Positions 1 through 9,417 of a stretch of DNA of 36,322 bases are shown here, piece by piece. Position 1 is the stretch's first letter. The number at the start of each line of letters is the position of its first letter. The notes under the pieces are model-generated. The model had not been told where the DNA came from. It made no database searches and saw only the letters and a list, made by a program, of their open reading frames with translations. The stretch covers positions 1 to 36,322 of the forward strand of contig JADHRC010000003.1 in the NCBI GenBank assembly GCA_016777645.1. Reading direction: 5' to 3'. Both the position numbers and the translations under genes were made by a program. This DNA is from Alphaproteobacteria bacterium (lineage in GTDB: Bacteria; Pseudomonadota; Alphaproteobacteria; Puniceispirillales; Marisalimonadaceae).

Positions 1-45
1 TAGCCACATCATTAAAAACACTAAAATTAAAGACACTATGCTCAT
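1..45 (-). CDS. start of a DUF1467-like small membrane protein (partial)
   Basis: Only the first 15 codons lie in the window, reading MSIVSLILVFLMMWL from an ATG at position 45 on the minus strand. The gene starts 7 bases after the rnj stop codon, so it probably belongs to the same operon. DUF1467 proteins of Alphaproteobacteria are short two-helix membrane proteins that begin in a similar hydrophobic way and are often encoded just after rnj. The assignment therefore rests on a short hydrophobic N-terminus plus gene order, and the function of the family is unknown. Another small membrane protein is possible. Confidence 0.5.
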   Translation of the reverse strand, partial: MSIVSLILVFLMMWL

Positions 46-52
46 TCAAGAA

Positions 53-1711
53 TTACTCTACTTTATTAATATGGATGTCTACTATGGGTCTTTTAGAAAA
101 AGAATATTTGAATTCTCTTTTAACTAACTTTGAAATTTGATCTGAAAGACGATTATCTGAATCATTTAAAGAAAAATTATAATTATCTATAAACTCTTCT
201 ATTTTAATAGCTATATCAGCTATTAAGCTTGAAACATTATCATCATCCGATACCCCTCTTTGAGTTATCTGTGGAGATATTAAGAGATCTCCATTTTCGT
301 TCAAAACAATAGATATAGAAACATAACCATTCCATAAACCATGTCTTCTTATAGTAAATCTCTCATTATTAATAGGTATTACTTCGCCTGCGTCATATAC
401 ATGAGTAGTAAAATCAATTTTGGAAACCACACCCTGTGAACTTCCGTTAAGTCTTATGAATTGACCATTTTGGGGTTTTATGACAAGTGGAACTTGGCAA
501 TCACTAGCTAATACTGAATGAGCATCAATATGATCCCTAGTTCCATGTACTGGAATAGAAATTTTAGGCTTGATAAACGAATACATGTCTATTAATTCAT
601 CTCTTGAAGGATGCCCTGAGACATGAATGTTTTTTTCATCGTCAGTAACTATTTCTACGCCCTGTTCTAAAAATCTATTTTGAACTTTTGAAATAGCATT
701 CTCATTGCCTGGTATTTTCCGACTAGAAAATATTACTGTGTCCCCTTTCATTAGATTAATATGCTTATCAATACCTTTTGAAATTCTAGAAAGCGCTGAG
801 TTTGGTTCACCTTGAGAACCCGTGCAGATAATAAGAAGATTTGATTTTGGTATTAAGTTAATATCTTTTAATGATACAAAATCTGGCATTTTATTTATAA
901 AACCAACCTCTCTAGCAGCATCAATAGCCCTTAATAAAGCTCTCCCAATAATGACAACAGACCTATTTGTTTTTTTAGCTATATCAAGAAGCGACTTAAT
1001 ACGACTAATATTAGAAGAAAAACATGTAATAAGGACTATATTTTTCCTATTTTGAATCTCATCTAACAATCCATCATAGGCAAAAGATTCTGGTGGGGTT
1101 CTACCTTCAACTAATGCATTAGTGGAGTCACATACCATTGCCAAAACCCCATCACGACCAACTGATCTATAGTTTTCAAAATCCATTTTCTCGTCAAGGT
1201 TATTAGAATGTTGTAACTTCCAATCACCAGAGTGAAAAACTTTACCTGCTGTTGTTGAAATTAATATTGATATAGGGTTAGGAATAGAATGAGAAGTTTC
1301 TATTGCTTTAACTAAAAAATCACCAACTTTTATTTCTTCATTAACATTGAGAATATTAAGTTCAAGATGATTACCCTTTTTATTTTCATTTAATTTTCTT
1401 TTTAATAATGCGATCGTAAAATGAGTGCCCCAAATTGGACAATTAATATTATCAGCATAATAAGGAATAGCTCCAATATGGTCTTCATGACCATGAGTTA
1501 AAAAAATACCTAGAAACTTATCTCCTAAAGATTTAATAAATTCAAAATCAGGCAATAAAACATCTATCCCCAAATCTGTTTCATCTGGAAAAGAAATACC
1601 TAAATCAACCAGTATCCATCTATCATTAAAATGATATAAGTTTGCATTCATACCTATTTCTTCCGAGCCACCAACAGGTAAGAAAATTAAATCAGATTTT
1701 TTGAAATTCAT
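53..1711 (-). CDS. rnj: ribonuclease J
   Basis: This encodes a 552-residue metallo-beta-lactamase/beta-CASP ribonuclease of the RNase J family, which processes and degrades RNA with 5'-exonuclease and endonuclease activity. The metal-binding motif THGHEDH is at residues 72-78. Further family hallmarks include the beta-CASP segment around VCDSTNA, TGSQGEP, and HVSGHPSRDEL with the later PVHGTRDH. The length is normal for the family. The gene lies 19 bases downstream of coaX on the same strand, in the order birA-coaX-rnj that is typical of Alphaproteobacteria, where RNase J coexists with or partly replaces RNase E functions. Nothing appears truncated. Confidence 0.95.
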   Translation of the reverse strand: MNFKKSDLIFLPVGGSEEIGMNANLYHFNDRWILVDLGISFPDETDLGIDVLLPDFEFIKSLGDKFLGIFLTHGHEDHIGAIPYYADNINCPIWGTHFTIALLKRKLNENKKGNHLELNILNVNEEIKVGDFLVKAIETSHSIPNPISILISTTAGKVFHSGDWKLQHSNNLDEKMDFENYRSVGRDGVLAMVCDSTNALVEGRTPPESFAYDGLLDEIQNRKNIVLITCFSSNISRIKSLLDIAKKTNRSVVIIGRALLRAIDAAREVGFINKMPDFVSLKDINLIPKSNLLIICTGSQGEPNSALSRISKGIDKHINLMKGDTVIFSSRKIPGNENAISKVQNRFLEQGVEIVTDDEKNIHVSGHPSRDELIDMYSFIKPKISIPVHGTRDHIDAHSVLASDCQVPLVIKPQNGQFIRLNGSSQGVVSKIDFTTHVYDAGEVIPINNERFTIRRHGLWNGYVSISIVLNENGDLLISPQITQRGVSDDDNVSSLIADIAIKIEEFIDNYNFSLNDSDNRLSDQISKLVKREFKYSFSKRPIVDIHINKVE

Positions 1712-1730
1712 TAATACACCTAAAATTATT

Positions 1731-2525
1731 TTAAAAATTTTTATTTTTTAGGTATAAATAAACTAAACCAATTAAGGTTAAATCATCTCTAACTAAATCT
1801 ATGCAATTTAAAGATTTTTTAAATAAATGGCTTAGTCCGCCAGTTGCTATAACTTTAAAATTCGAATAAGTTTCTATCGATTTGATTTTAACTATTAAAC
1901 CTTCAATCATTGAAACATATCCCCAAAAAATACCTGATTCCATTGCGTTTATAGTGTTTTTTCCTATTATTGAATTCTTTTCAGATAACATTTTAAGAGA
2001 TACCCTAGGAAGGCTTGCAGCAGCCATATAAAGAGCTTCCAATGATAAGTTTACACCTGGAGCTATAATTCCTCCATTATAACTACCATCCTCACCAACC
2101 ACATCAAAAGTAGTAGCTGTTCCAAAATCTATAATTATAGCTGGTGATAGGTTTAATTTTTCAGCTGCGTATGAATTGACCAATCTATCAGCACCTGCTT
2201 CTTTTGGATTATCAATGTTTACTTTCAATCCTAAATCCAAATTACCCTCTCCTACAATAAGAGGTAAAATTTTAAAATATTTATTTATTAGATGCTTGAT
2301 ATTAAATAAAGTTTCTGGAACCACTGAGGCAATACAAATGCCTTTAATATCCTTAACTTTGAAATTTGATAGATTTAACATTTGCAAAAGCCACGGATAA
2401 TAAATATCAGCCGTTCTTTTTGAATCGTTATTTATCCTCCAACAACCTTTTTGCTCAATGTTATTGTTAAGAGAATAAAGAGCAAAAACTGTATTTGTAT
2501 TACCACAATCGATAACTAATATCAT
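1731..2525 (-). CDS. coaX: type III pantothenate kinase
   Basis: The 264-residue product is a type III pantothenate kinase, which phosphorylates pantothenate in the first committed step of coenzyme A synthesis. The N-terminal phosphate-binding motif DCGNTNT is at residues 6-12. It is followed by GADRLVNSYAA, the acidic DFGTATTFD motif and GGIIAPGVNLSLEAL, all typical of CoaX in the ASKHA fold. Length is normal. It starts 2 bases after the birA stop, so the two genes are almost certainly co-transcribed and perhaps translationally coupled. No canonical CoaA-type gene is visible in the window. Confidence 0.94.
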   Translation of the reverse strand: MILVIDCGNTNTVFALYSLNNNIEQKGCWRINNDSKRTADIYYPWLLQMLNLSNFKVKDIKGICIASVVPETLFNIKHLINKYFKILPLIVGEGNLDLGLKVNIDNPKEAGADRLVNSYAAEKLNLSPAIIIDFGTATTFDVVGEDGSYNGGIIAPGVNLSLEALYMAAASLPRVSLKMLSEKNSIIGKNTINAMESGIFWGYVSMIEGLIVKIKSIETYSNFKVIATGGLSHLFKKSLNCIDLVRDDLTLIGLVYLYLKNKNF

Positions 2526-2527
2526 AA

Positions 2528-3262
2528 TCAGCCTTTATTAACAAAATGGTAACTATCTATTGAATTATACTCAAGTATAGATGTTCCAGAATTGATCATT
2601 AAAAACCCATTATTGCCAAGTCCCAATAAAATACCCCTTAAAGATTTTGTATTCGAATTAAAGTTAATATTTATAACATCACCTCTATATTTTATATATT
2701 TATTAATTTTTTCTTTAAAATAAATAAACCCTTTATCGTTCCATATTTTATAGTTAAAAAAAACTTTTTTTAATATTACATAGGCAATTTGTTCAAGTGA
2801 AAGATTTAAATTAACATGATCATTCACTTTAGTTGTATGCCATTTTTGATCATCAGTAGGATTTTTTAAAATATTAAGACCTATACCAGCAACTATAAAC
2901 CTTTCAGAAGACTCTAATAAAATTCCTGAAATTTTTTTATTATCAACCAAAACATCATTAGGCCATTTTAATTCTATTATTTTACTTTTAATACCAAAGT
3001 CTATTAAGGATTGGATAATTGAATAACCAACTATTAATGATAACTGCTGCCAATGTTTTTTTTCTTTAATAGGTCTTATAATCGTGGATAAAAACAAATT
3101 TCCCTCTAAAGAATTCCACTTGTTATTATTTCTACCTCTACCTTTAGTTTGTTTATAAGATAAATAAGACGTTCCTTGATCAAGCCCATCATTAGCAGCC
3201 TGAAATGCTAGATCATTTGTACTAGAACATATAGATTGGATTTTTAGATTAATATTTACCAA
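2528..3262 (-). CDS. birA: biotin--[acetyl-CoA-carboxylase] ligase
   Basis: This 244-residue protein is a class I biotin protein ligase without the N-terminal DNA-binding domain of E. coli BirA, so it should only attach biotin to carrier proteins and not act as a repressor. The biotinyl-AMP-binding loop appears as KQTKGRGRNNNKW, and the catalytic core as ELKWPNDVLVDNKKISGILLE. A small C-terminal domain follows. The gene lies 99 bases after nqrF on the same strand and is tightly packed with coaX. In most Alphaproteobacteria the gene directly upstream of this birA-coaX-rnj block is nuoN, which makes the Nqr neighbour here notable. Confidence 0.93.
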   Translation of the reverse strand: MVNINLKIQSICSSTNDLAFQAANDGLDQGTSYLSYKQTKGRGRNNNKWNSLEGNLFLSTIIRPIKEKKHWQQLSLIVGYSIIQSLIDFGIKSKIIELKWPNDVLVDNKKISGILLESSERFIVAGIGLNILKNPTDDQKWHTTKVNDHVNLNLSLEQIAYVILKKVFFNYKIWNDKGFIYFKEKINKYIKYRGDVININFNSNTKSLRGILLGLGNNGFLMINSGTSILEYNSIDSYHFVNKG

Positions 3263-3361
3263 ATATAAACCAACATGTAATAAATAGTTTTTTTAAAATA
3301 TAAAATTTAAAGTAAAAATTATTTTTAAAAATAACTATATCTTTTTTGATAAAATTATTAA

Positions 3362-4582
3362 TTAACCACCAAAATCATCAAGCATGATATCTTCCCTATC
3401 AACACCTAAGTCAAGAAGCATATTAATAACTGACTGATTCATCATTGGAGGACCACACATATAAAACTCACAATCTTCAGGAGCTGGGTGATCTTTTAAA
3501 TACTGTTCATATAGAACATTATGAATAAATCCTGTGTGACCATCCCAATTATCTTCAGGCATTGCGTCAGACAAGGCTACATGCCAAGAGAAATTTGAGT
3601 TTTCTTTTGCAAGCCTATCAAAATCTTCAACATAAAACATTTCTTTCTTAGATCGTGCACCATACCAAAAAGTTATTTTTCTTTTTGTTTTAATTCTATT
3701 AAATTGATCAAATAAATGGCTTCTCATAGGAGCCATACCAGCTCCACCTCCTATAAAAACCATTTCTTTATCTGTTTCTCTAGCAAAAAACTCTCCAAAA
3801 GGTCCAGATATTACAACTTCATCACCAGGTTTTAAGTTAAAAATATAAGATGACATTTTTCCTGCGGGAATACCCGTTGAACCGGGAGGTGGTGAAGCAA
3901 TCCTAACGTTCAACATCACAATTCCTTTTTCATCAGGACAATTAGCCATCGAGTATGCCCTCTCTATGGGCTCATTGCTTTCAGCATTAAAGTCCCAGAT
4001 TTTAAATTTATCCCAGTCATCATGGTACTCTTTAGCAACATCAAAATCTTTATATGACAATGAATAACTTGGTGCTTCAATTTGAATGTATCCACCGGCT
4101 CTAAAATTTACATCTTCTCCCTCTGGTAACTCTAATATTAGCTCTTTAATGAAAGTCGCAACATTATCATTACTTCTAACTTTACATCTCCATTTTTTAA
4201 CCCCAAAGACCTCTTCAGGTACTTCGATCTCCATATCCTGTTTAACTGCAACTTGACACGACAATCTATCACCACAAGATGCTTCTCTTTTATTTATATG
4301 ACCCTGTTCGGTTGGAAGTATGGCTCCGCCACCAGAATGAACCTTAACTCTACATTGTGCGCATGTTCCGCCCCCACCACATGCGGATGGAACAAAAAGC
4401 TTTTCCGCAGCTAGCGTTTGCAATAACTTTCCCCCAGCAGGAACAGTTACTGTTTTTTCACCATTAATAGTTATATTAACGTCACCTGAAGAAACGAGTT
4501 TACTCCTTGCAAACACTATGATCGAAACCAAAGTCAAAACAATCATAGTAAATAGAGTAATACCAAGAACAAAAGTATCCAT
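3362..4582 (-). CDS. nqrF: Na+-translocating NADH:quinone reductase subunit F
   Basis: NqrF is the NADH-oxidising entry subunit of the sodium-pumping quinone reductase. The 406-residue protein starts with one membrane helix (about residues 4-25). A 2Fe-2S ferredoxin domain follows, with cysteines in [11 protein letters not shown] and the later CGDRLSC. Next come the FAD-binding part (RAYSMAN, then [14 protein letters not shown]) and the NADH-binding part ([18 protein letters not shown]). The conserved C-terminus DDFGG is intact. It is the last nqr gene, 11 bases after nqrE. All cofactor motifs are present, so the subunit should be active. Confidence 0.97.
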   Translation of the reverse strand: MDTFVLGITLFTMIVLTLVSIIVFARSKLVSSGDVNITINGEKTVTVPAGGKLLQTLAAEKLFVPSACGGGGTCAQCRVKVHSGGGAILPTEQGHINKREASCGDRLSCQVAVKQDMEIEVPEEVFGVKKWRCKVRSNDNVATFIKELILELPEGEDVNFRAGGYIQIEAPSYSLSYKDFDVAKEYHDDWDKFKIWDFNAESNEPIERAYSMANCPDEKGIVMLNVRIASPPPGSTGIPAGKMSSYIFNLKPGDEVVISGPFGEFFARETDKEMVFIGGGAGMAPMRSHLFDQFNRIKTKRKITFWYGARSKKEMFYVEDFDRLAKENSNFSWHVALSDAMPEDNWDGHTGFIHNVLYEQYLKDHPAPEDCEFYMCGPPMMNQSVINMLLDLGVDREDIMLDDFGG

Positions 4583-4593
4583 TTAAAAATTCC

Positions 4594-5202
4594 TCATAAT
4601 TTAACACCAGAAAAACACATAAAAGCCATCGCCATTAAACCAGCTGTAATAAAGGTAATACCTAACCCTTGAAGACCATCTGGAATATCACTATACTTAA
4701 GCTTTTCCCTTACTCCAGCCATAGTGGCTATAGCAAGAGCCCAACCAAAACCAGAAGCTATTCCGTAGGTTGTAGCTTCGGAAAAATTATAATCACGTTC
4801 AACCATAAATAATGAGCCACCCAGAATTGCGCAATTCACTGTAATTAAAGGAAGAAAAATTCCTAATGCGTTATATAAAGGAGGAAAATATTTGTCTAAT
4901 ACCATTTCTAAAATTTGGACTAAAGCAGCAATAACACCTATATATGAAATCAAACCCAGAAAGGTTAAATCAACATCAGGAAATCCAGCCCAGGCCAAGG
5001 CACCTGGCTTTAAAAGGTAAGTTAAAATAATGTTATTAGCAGGGACAGTTATAGATTGTACTATCATAACAGAAATACCAAGACCTATTGCAGTTGATAT
5101 TTTTTTAGATACAGCAATAAAAGTACACATTCCTAAAAAAAACGATAAAGCTAAATTTTCAACAAATATTGCTTTTACTGCTAATGAAATTAAAGCTTCC
5201 AT
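4594..5202 (-). CDS. nqrE: Na+-translocating NADH:quinone reductase subunit E
   Basis: NqrE is a 202-residue integral membrane subunit with six predicted hydrophobic helices. With NqrD it forms the inverted-repeat pair that holds an intramembrane 2Fe-2S centre in the sodium channel. The ligand cysteines of the family are visible: C26 in FFLGMCTF and a second in [11 protein letters not shown]. Length is typical. The start codon overlaps the nqrD stop by one base, which points to translational coupling. Its closest relative outside Nqr is RnfA, but the surrounding nqrA-F set settles the identity. Confidence 0.96.
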   Translation of the reverse strand: MEALISLAVKAIFVENLALSFFLGMCTFIAVSKKISTAIGLGISVMIVQSITVPANNIILTYLLKPGALAWAGFPDVDLTFLGLISYIGVIAALVQILEMVLDKYFPPLYNALGIFLPLITVNCAILGGSLFMVERDYNFSEATTYGIASGFGWALAIATMAGVREKLKYSDIPDGLQGLGITFITAGLMAMAFMCFSGVKL

Positions 5203-5855
5203 TAATGGGCCTCTAAAGATTGTATTTTAAATTCACGCGCTTCAACCTGGGATTTTTTCCATGTTCTAACTCCCCATATTAAAAAACCAATAATAAAAAA
5301 GGCTGATGGTGGTAATAATAACAAACCGTTGGGCACATACCATCCTCCATTGTTAACAGGGTCTAAAATTGTTATTCCAAACAAAGTCCCTGAACCAAAA
5401 AGTTCACGAACAACGCCCACACACATTAAAAGCAAACTGTAACCTAGACCATTACCCACACCATCTACAAAAGAGTCAAACGGCTTGTTTTTCATCGCAA
5501 AAGCTTCAGCTCTTCCCATAACTATACAGTTAGTTATAATTAAACCAACAAAAACAGAGAGAGTTTTTGATATTTCATAGGCAAAAGCTTTAATAATTTG
5601 GTCAACTAAAATAACTAATGATGCTATTATAACCATTTGAACAATAATTCTAATAGAATTTGGAATATAATTTCTTAAAAAAGAAATAAACAGGGAAGAA
5701 AAACCTGTAACAGCTATCACAGCAAGAGACATTACAAACGCTACATTAAGAGAAGAAGTGACAGCAAGAGCAGAACAAATACCTAAAACTTGTAAAGTTA
5801 TTGGATTATTGTCAACAAGAGGATCTACAAGTAATTGCTTTCTTGTTTGAGACAT
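5202..5855 (-). CDS. nqrD: Na+-translocating NADH:quinone reductase subunit D
   Basis: NqrD is a 217-residue, six-helix membrane subunit homologous to NqrE in inverted topology, and supplies the other two ligands of the shared intramembrane iron-sulfur centre. C27 in [11 protein letters not shown] and a cysteine in [15 protein letters not shown] match the expected pair. The conserved segment [12 protein letters not shown] is present. It overlaps both neighbours by one base. RnfE is the related protein in Rnf complexes, excluded here by the full nqr gene order. Confidence 0.96.
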   Translation of the reverse strand: MSQTRKQLLVDPLVDNNPITLQVLGICSALAVTSSLNVAFVMSLAVIAVTGFSSLFISFLRNYIPNSIRIIVQMVIIASLVILVDQIIKAFAYEISKTLSVFVGLIITNCIVMGRAEAFAMKNKPFDSFVDGVGNGLGYSLLLMCVGVVRELFGSGTLFGITILDPVNNGGWYVPNGLLLLPPSAFFIIGFLIWGVRTWKKSQVEAREFKIQSLEAH

Positions 5856-6646
5856 TATGCAGCTCCATTTTTAAGATTATTAAGAAACTTTTTAAAACCA
5901 GTTTCACCCATCCAAAATTTAACTAAATTATCCACACCATTGGATGTAAGGGTCGCACCAGCTAAAGCATCAATATGATGATTTTCGTCTTTTTTTGTTT
6001 TTGCCACTTGGATCATCAGATCACCATTTGCGTTAGTTAGTTTTTTTCCATTCCACTGAGCTTTCCACTTTGGGTTATCTACTTCAGCTCCAAGTCCTGG
6101 AGTTTCTGCATGTTGGTAAAATTGAAGACCAAAAATATCATTACAATTTTTTTCAAGCGCAATAAAACCATATAATGTTGACCAAAGGCCATAACCATGG
6201 ATTGGAAGAATTACTTTGTCTAAGGAACCATCTGTATTTTTTAATAAATAAATAGTAGCAAAATTTGTTCTTCTTCCAATAGAAGCAGGATCATCTTTTA
6301 AAGGAGTACTAAGCAAAGGATCTTGCGCAGCTTTTTTGTCATCAAAAGATAAAGGATCAAATTTATCTGTAAATTTACCGGTATTAAGGTCTACCACAGC
6401 TGGCTGGAATGAAGAAAATGTCTTTTGGACATCTATTCCTTCATAATATACACCTGCAACCTGCAATATATTTTTTTGTTTATCTATAGCCTTATTAACC
6501 TCTTGAATTGACTTAAGGTTTACAGCAGCAAAAGACACAACCATAGAACATACAAAACAAAGAGTTGTCGCAACGATAACTGTTTTCGTAATACTATCGA
6601 CAGGCATTTGTTTAAATTTTTTAAAAAAATTGTTTGAATCAGACAT
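5855..6646 (-). CDS. nqrC: Na+-translocating NADH:quinone reductase subunit C
   Basis: NqrC is a 263-residue subunit anchored by one N-terminal helix (about residues 18-40), with a large periplasmic domain carrying covalently bound FMN. The flavinylation site recognised by ApbE is visible as [12 protein letters not shown], with the acceptor threonine at residue 232. [12 protein letters not shown] and [15 protein letters not shown] are other family signatures. The gene overlaps the end of nqrB by 8 bases and the start of nqrD by 1 base. The matching modifying enzyme, apbE, is encoded divergently from the same operon. Confidence 0.97.
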   Translation of the reverse strand: MSDSNNFFKKFKQMPVDSITKTVIVATTLCFVCSMVVSFAAVNLKSIQEVNKAIDKQKNILQVAGVYYEGIDVQKTFSSFQPAVVDLNTGKFTDKFDPLSFDDKKAAQDPLLSTPLKDDPASIGRRTNFATIYLLKNTDGSLDKVILPIHGYGLWSTLYGFIALEKNCNDIFGLQFYQHAETPGLGAEVDNPKWKAQWNGKKLTNANGDLMIQVAKTKKDENHHIDALAGATLTSNGVDNLVKFWMGETGFKKFLNNLKNGAA

Positions 6647-7847
6647 TAACCCTTGCCCTTCGTTTAATATTAGCCATTACAACAAAATGATCTATTAATG
6701 GAGCAAAAATATTACCAAATAATATTGCTAGCATCATACCTTCAGGAAATGCAGGGTTTAGAACTCTTATCATAACAACCATAAACCCAATCAAGGCTCC
6801 ATAGATATACCTTCCAAGATTGGTATGACTTGCTGACACTGGTTCTGTTACCATAAAAACCAGACCAAATGCATAACTACCAATCACAAGATGCCAGTAC
6901 CATGGCATGCTGAACATTGGGTTAGTTTCAGACCCAATCCAATTAAGGAAAGAAGAAAACATTATCATTCCAATAAGACATCCAACTATCATCCTGTAAT
7001 TAGCAATTTTTGTTAACAAAAGAAAACATAAACCAATAGCACATGCTAACGTTGAAGTTTCTCCTAAGGATCCTTGAATTGTTCCTAAAAAAGCATCCAT
7101 CCAGGTTATTCCATAATTACTTAAACTTTCGTAACCCTCAAGTGCAGCAATTCCAAGAGAAGTGGCACCAGAAAACCCGTCAACAGGTGTCCAAATAGAA
7201 TCACCAGACATGTAAGCGGGGTAAGCAAAATAAAGAAAGGCACGACCTGTTAGAGCAGGGTTAAGGAAATTTTTTCCAGTACCTCCAAAGACTTCTTTAC
7301 CTACAACAACACCAAATGCAATGCCTAAAGCTACTTGCCACAATGGTGTGGAGGCAGGTAAAGTTAATGCAAAAAGCATTGAAGACACTAAAAAACCCTC
7401 ATTTACTTCATGTCCCCTGATAGTTGCAAATGTAACTTCACATATACCACCAGCAACCAGAGTGGTGATATAAATAGGTAAAAAGTAAAGCAGGCCATGG
7501 GAAACGTTTGATATAATACTACTTGGATCTATCCCAATACCGATAAATTGTAGTAGAGAAATTCTCCAGCCTGATATTTCATTTAGGTTTAAAGAAGATA
7601 ATGCTGTATTAGTTTGAAGCCCTGTATTGTAAAGGGCCCACATTACACATGGTATTGTTGAAATAACCACGTAAGTCATAACCCTTTTCATATCAACAAA
7701 ACTACGAGCGTGAGGAGCTACTTTAGTTACGGTATTACTTGTAAAAAATATAGTTTCTATCATTTCAAAAATAGGGTAATATTTTTCGTACTTACCGCCT
7801 TTCTGAAAGTTTGGTTCAATAGAATTAAAATAATTCCTAAGCGACAT
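6639..7847 (-). CDS. nqrB: Na+-translocating NADH:quinone reductase subunit B
   Basis: NqrB is the 402-residue, multi-helix membrane core of the complex. It carries covalently bound FMN and riboflavin and contains the sodium pathway and quinone site. The FMN attachment motif appears as DGFSGATSLG, with the acceptor threonine at residue 229. GGTGKNFLNPALTGRAFL and FMVTEPVSASHTNLGR are strongly conserved family segments. Length is close to the usual value of about 410. It starts 3 bases after the nqrA stop and overlaps nqrC by 8 bases. Confidence 0.97.
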   Translation of the reverse strand: MSLRNYFNSIEPNFQKGGKYEKYYPIFEMIETIFFTSNTVTKVAPHARSFVDMKRVMTYVVISTIPCVMWALYNTGLQTNTALSSLNLNEISGWRISLLQFIGIGIDPSSIISNVSHGLLYFLPIYITTLVAGGICEVTFATIRGHEVNEGFLVSSMLFALTLPASTPLWQVALGIAFGVVVGKEVFGGTGKNFLNPALTGRAFLYFAYPAYMSGDSIWTPVDGFSGATSLGIAALEGYESLSNYGITWMDAFLGTIQGSLGETSTLACAIGLCFLLLTKIANYRMIVGCLIGMIMFSSFLNWIGSETNPMFSMPWYWHLVIGSYAFGLVFMVTEPVSASHTNLGRYIYGALIGFMVVMIRVLNPAFPEGMMLAILFGNIFAPLIDHFVVMANIKRRARVNV

Positions 7848-7850
7848 TAA

Positions 7851-9194
7851 TTAACCTTCTTTCTCTATTTTTATTAAGCTATCTCTGAGGGCTGTTCCAT
7901 ATTCATATTTGGCAGGACAGGCAAATGTACACAAAGCCAAATCTTCTTCATCTAATTCTAAAGCTCCCAAGGATTGAGCAACATCAGTATCCATTACTAA
8001 AAGGGCTCTTAATAATTGAGTTGGCAAGTAATCTTGGGGCATTAAAGTTTCAAAAACACCTGTTGGCACCATTGCCCTTCGACCACCATTAAGGTTTGAG
8101 GTAAGATTGAATAATTTAAAAAAACTAAATGCTGAAAAAAGAACTGGCATAACAGAAAATTTATTAGGCTGTGGTTTTATCCAACCAAAAAAATGTTTTT
8201 CTTTATCTTCTTTTATAATTGTTATTTGACGTGAATATTTTCCTAGAAAAGCAGTATCATCATAAGCGTGAAAACCAGACAATATAGAGCCAGAAATTAT
8301 TCTGCAATCTTCTGATTTATCATATTCACCCTCAAGTATATCATCCAATGATGCGCCTAAAACTGTATTAACTAATCTAGGCTCCTTTGCAAGAGGACCA
8401 GAGATTGCAATAGTTCTCTTTATGTCTAAATGACCTGTTAAGAAAAGTTTTCCAATTGCTATTACATCTTGATAACCAATTGACCAAACGATTTTTTCTG
8501 AATTAGGTGGATCCAAAAAATGTATATGTGTGCCAGCAAGACCAGCTGGGTGAGGACCTGAAAACTCATGATTTTGAAATCCATCAACTATAATTTCACT
8601 ATTTTCTTTGGTGCATAAAAACAGTTTGCCATCAGATAAAATAGAAATATTCTTTAAACCCTCTTTGAACGCCTTAATGTCATTTTTTATTATCAATTCT
8701 GCATCAGCAGATAAGGGCTCAGTATCCATAGCAGTAACAAAAATTGATGAAGGTTTACTTTGTGGTGAAGGAACTTTAGAATAAGGTCTAGTAAGAAAAG
8801 AAGTCCATAAACCACTTTCGAACAAACATCTTTTAATATATTCTATTTTGTTTTTTTCCTTTGCGTGTAAATCGACTATATTTATCCCTTTTTCATCAAT
8901 ATCTTCAATTTCTATGACAACGCTTAATAAAATTCTTTTGTGACCTCTGTTTATCTCTTTAACAAAACCTTTACAGGGAGAAACATAAAAAATTTCTGGA
9001 TAATCTTTATGACAAAATAGAGGGGTGCCTCTATTAACTTTATCACCCACATTTACTAGCATTTTAGGCTTTAAGCCATTATAATCTTTACCTAACAATG
9101 CCACAGTTTTAGGGGATTTTATGTCATGTACAACTTGCTTTGGAATTCCTAGAACAGGAATATTCAAACCTTTCTTTAGCTTAAATTTAGACAT
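7851..9194 (-). CDS. nqrA: Na+-translocating NADH:quinone reductase subunit A
   Basis: NqrA is the cytoplasmic, cofactor-poor subunit that sits near the quinone site. The 447-residue product begins with the typical KLKKGLNIPVLGIP and contains the family segment GPHPAGLAGTHIHFLDP. The C-terminal part has LALCTFACPAKYEYG, as in other NqrA proteins. It is the first gene of the operon, with a 223-base divergent promoter region separating it from apbE. Length and motifs are normal. The gene order A-B-C-D-E-F is the standard one. Confidence 0.96.
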   Translation of the reverse strand: MSKFKLKKGLNIPVLGIPKQVVHDIKSPKTVALLGKDYNGLKPKMLVNVGDKVNRGTPLFCHKDYPEIFYVSPCKGFVKEINRGHKRILLSVVIEIEDIDEKGINIVDLHAKEKNKIEYIKRCLFESGLWTSFLTRPYSKVPSPQSKPSSIFVTAMDTEPLSADAELIIKNDIKAFKEGLKNISILSDGKLFLCTKENSEIIVDGFQNHEFSGPHPAGLAGTHIHFLDPPNSEKIVWSIGYQDVIAIGKLFLTGHLDIKRTIAISGPLAKEPRLVNTVLGASLDDILEGEYDKSEDCRIISGSILSGFHAYDDTAFLGKYSRQITIIKEDKEKHFFGWIKPQPNKFSVMPVLFSAFSFFKLFNLTSNLNGGRRAMVPTGVFETLMPQDYLPTQLLRALLVMDTDVAQSLGALELDEEDLALCTFACPAKYEYGTALRDSLIKIEKEG

Positions 9195-9266
9195 TTAAAG
9201 TTATTTTTACCCTTTGTTAAATTAAATTAAGGTTTGATTGAGCTTAGCTAAAATGAATTCTTTTTT

Positions 9267-9294
9267 TGTATATAATATATATAAAAAAAAACAA
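9267..9294 (-). promoter_or_regulatory. candidate sigma70-type promoter for nqrA
   Basis: On the minus strand TTGTTT is followed after 16 bases by TATACA, about 70 bases before the nqrA start codon. The 223-base gap between nqrA and apbE is almost entirely A and T, so chance matches are easy and the call is tentative. The gap must contain promoters for both divergent units, but I could not single out a convincing one for apbE. Confidence 0.35.
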
Positions 9295-9417
9295 GCGTAT
9301 ATAAAGGTTTTTTTTATTTTTTTTTTATATTCCTATTAATTAATAAAAAAGTTAAAAAAAAGATTAATAGATAATCATAATTAGAATTATTAATGATTTT
9401 GAGAGAAAATTTAAAAC

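Noticed and set aside
3300-3350. Terminator between nqrF and birA
   Set aside because: The inverted repeat TTATTTTTAAAAATAA is purely A and T and would form an unstable stem; co-transcription of birA with nqr is equally possible.
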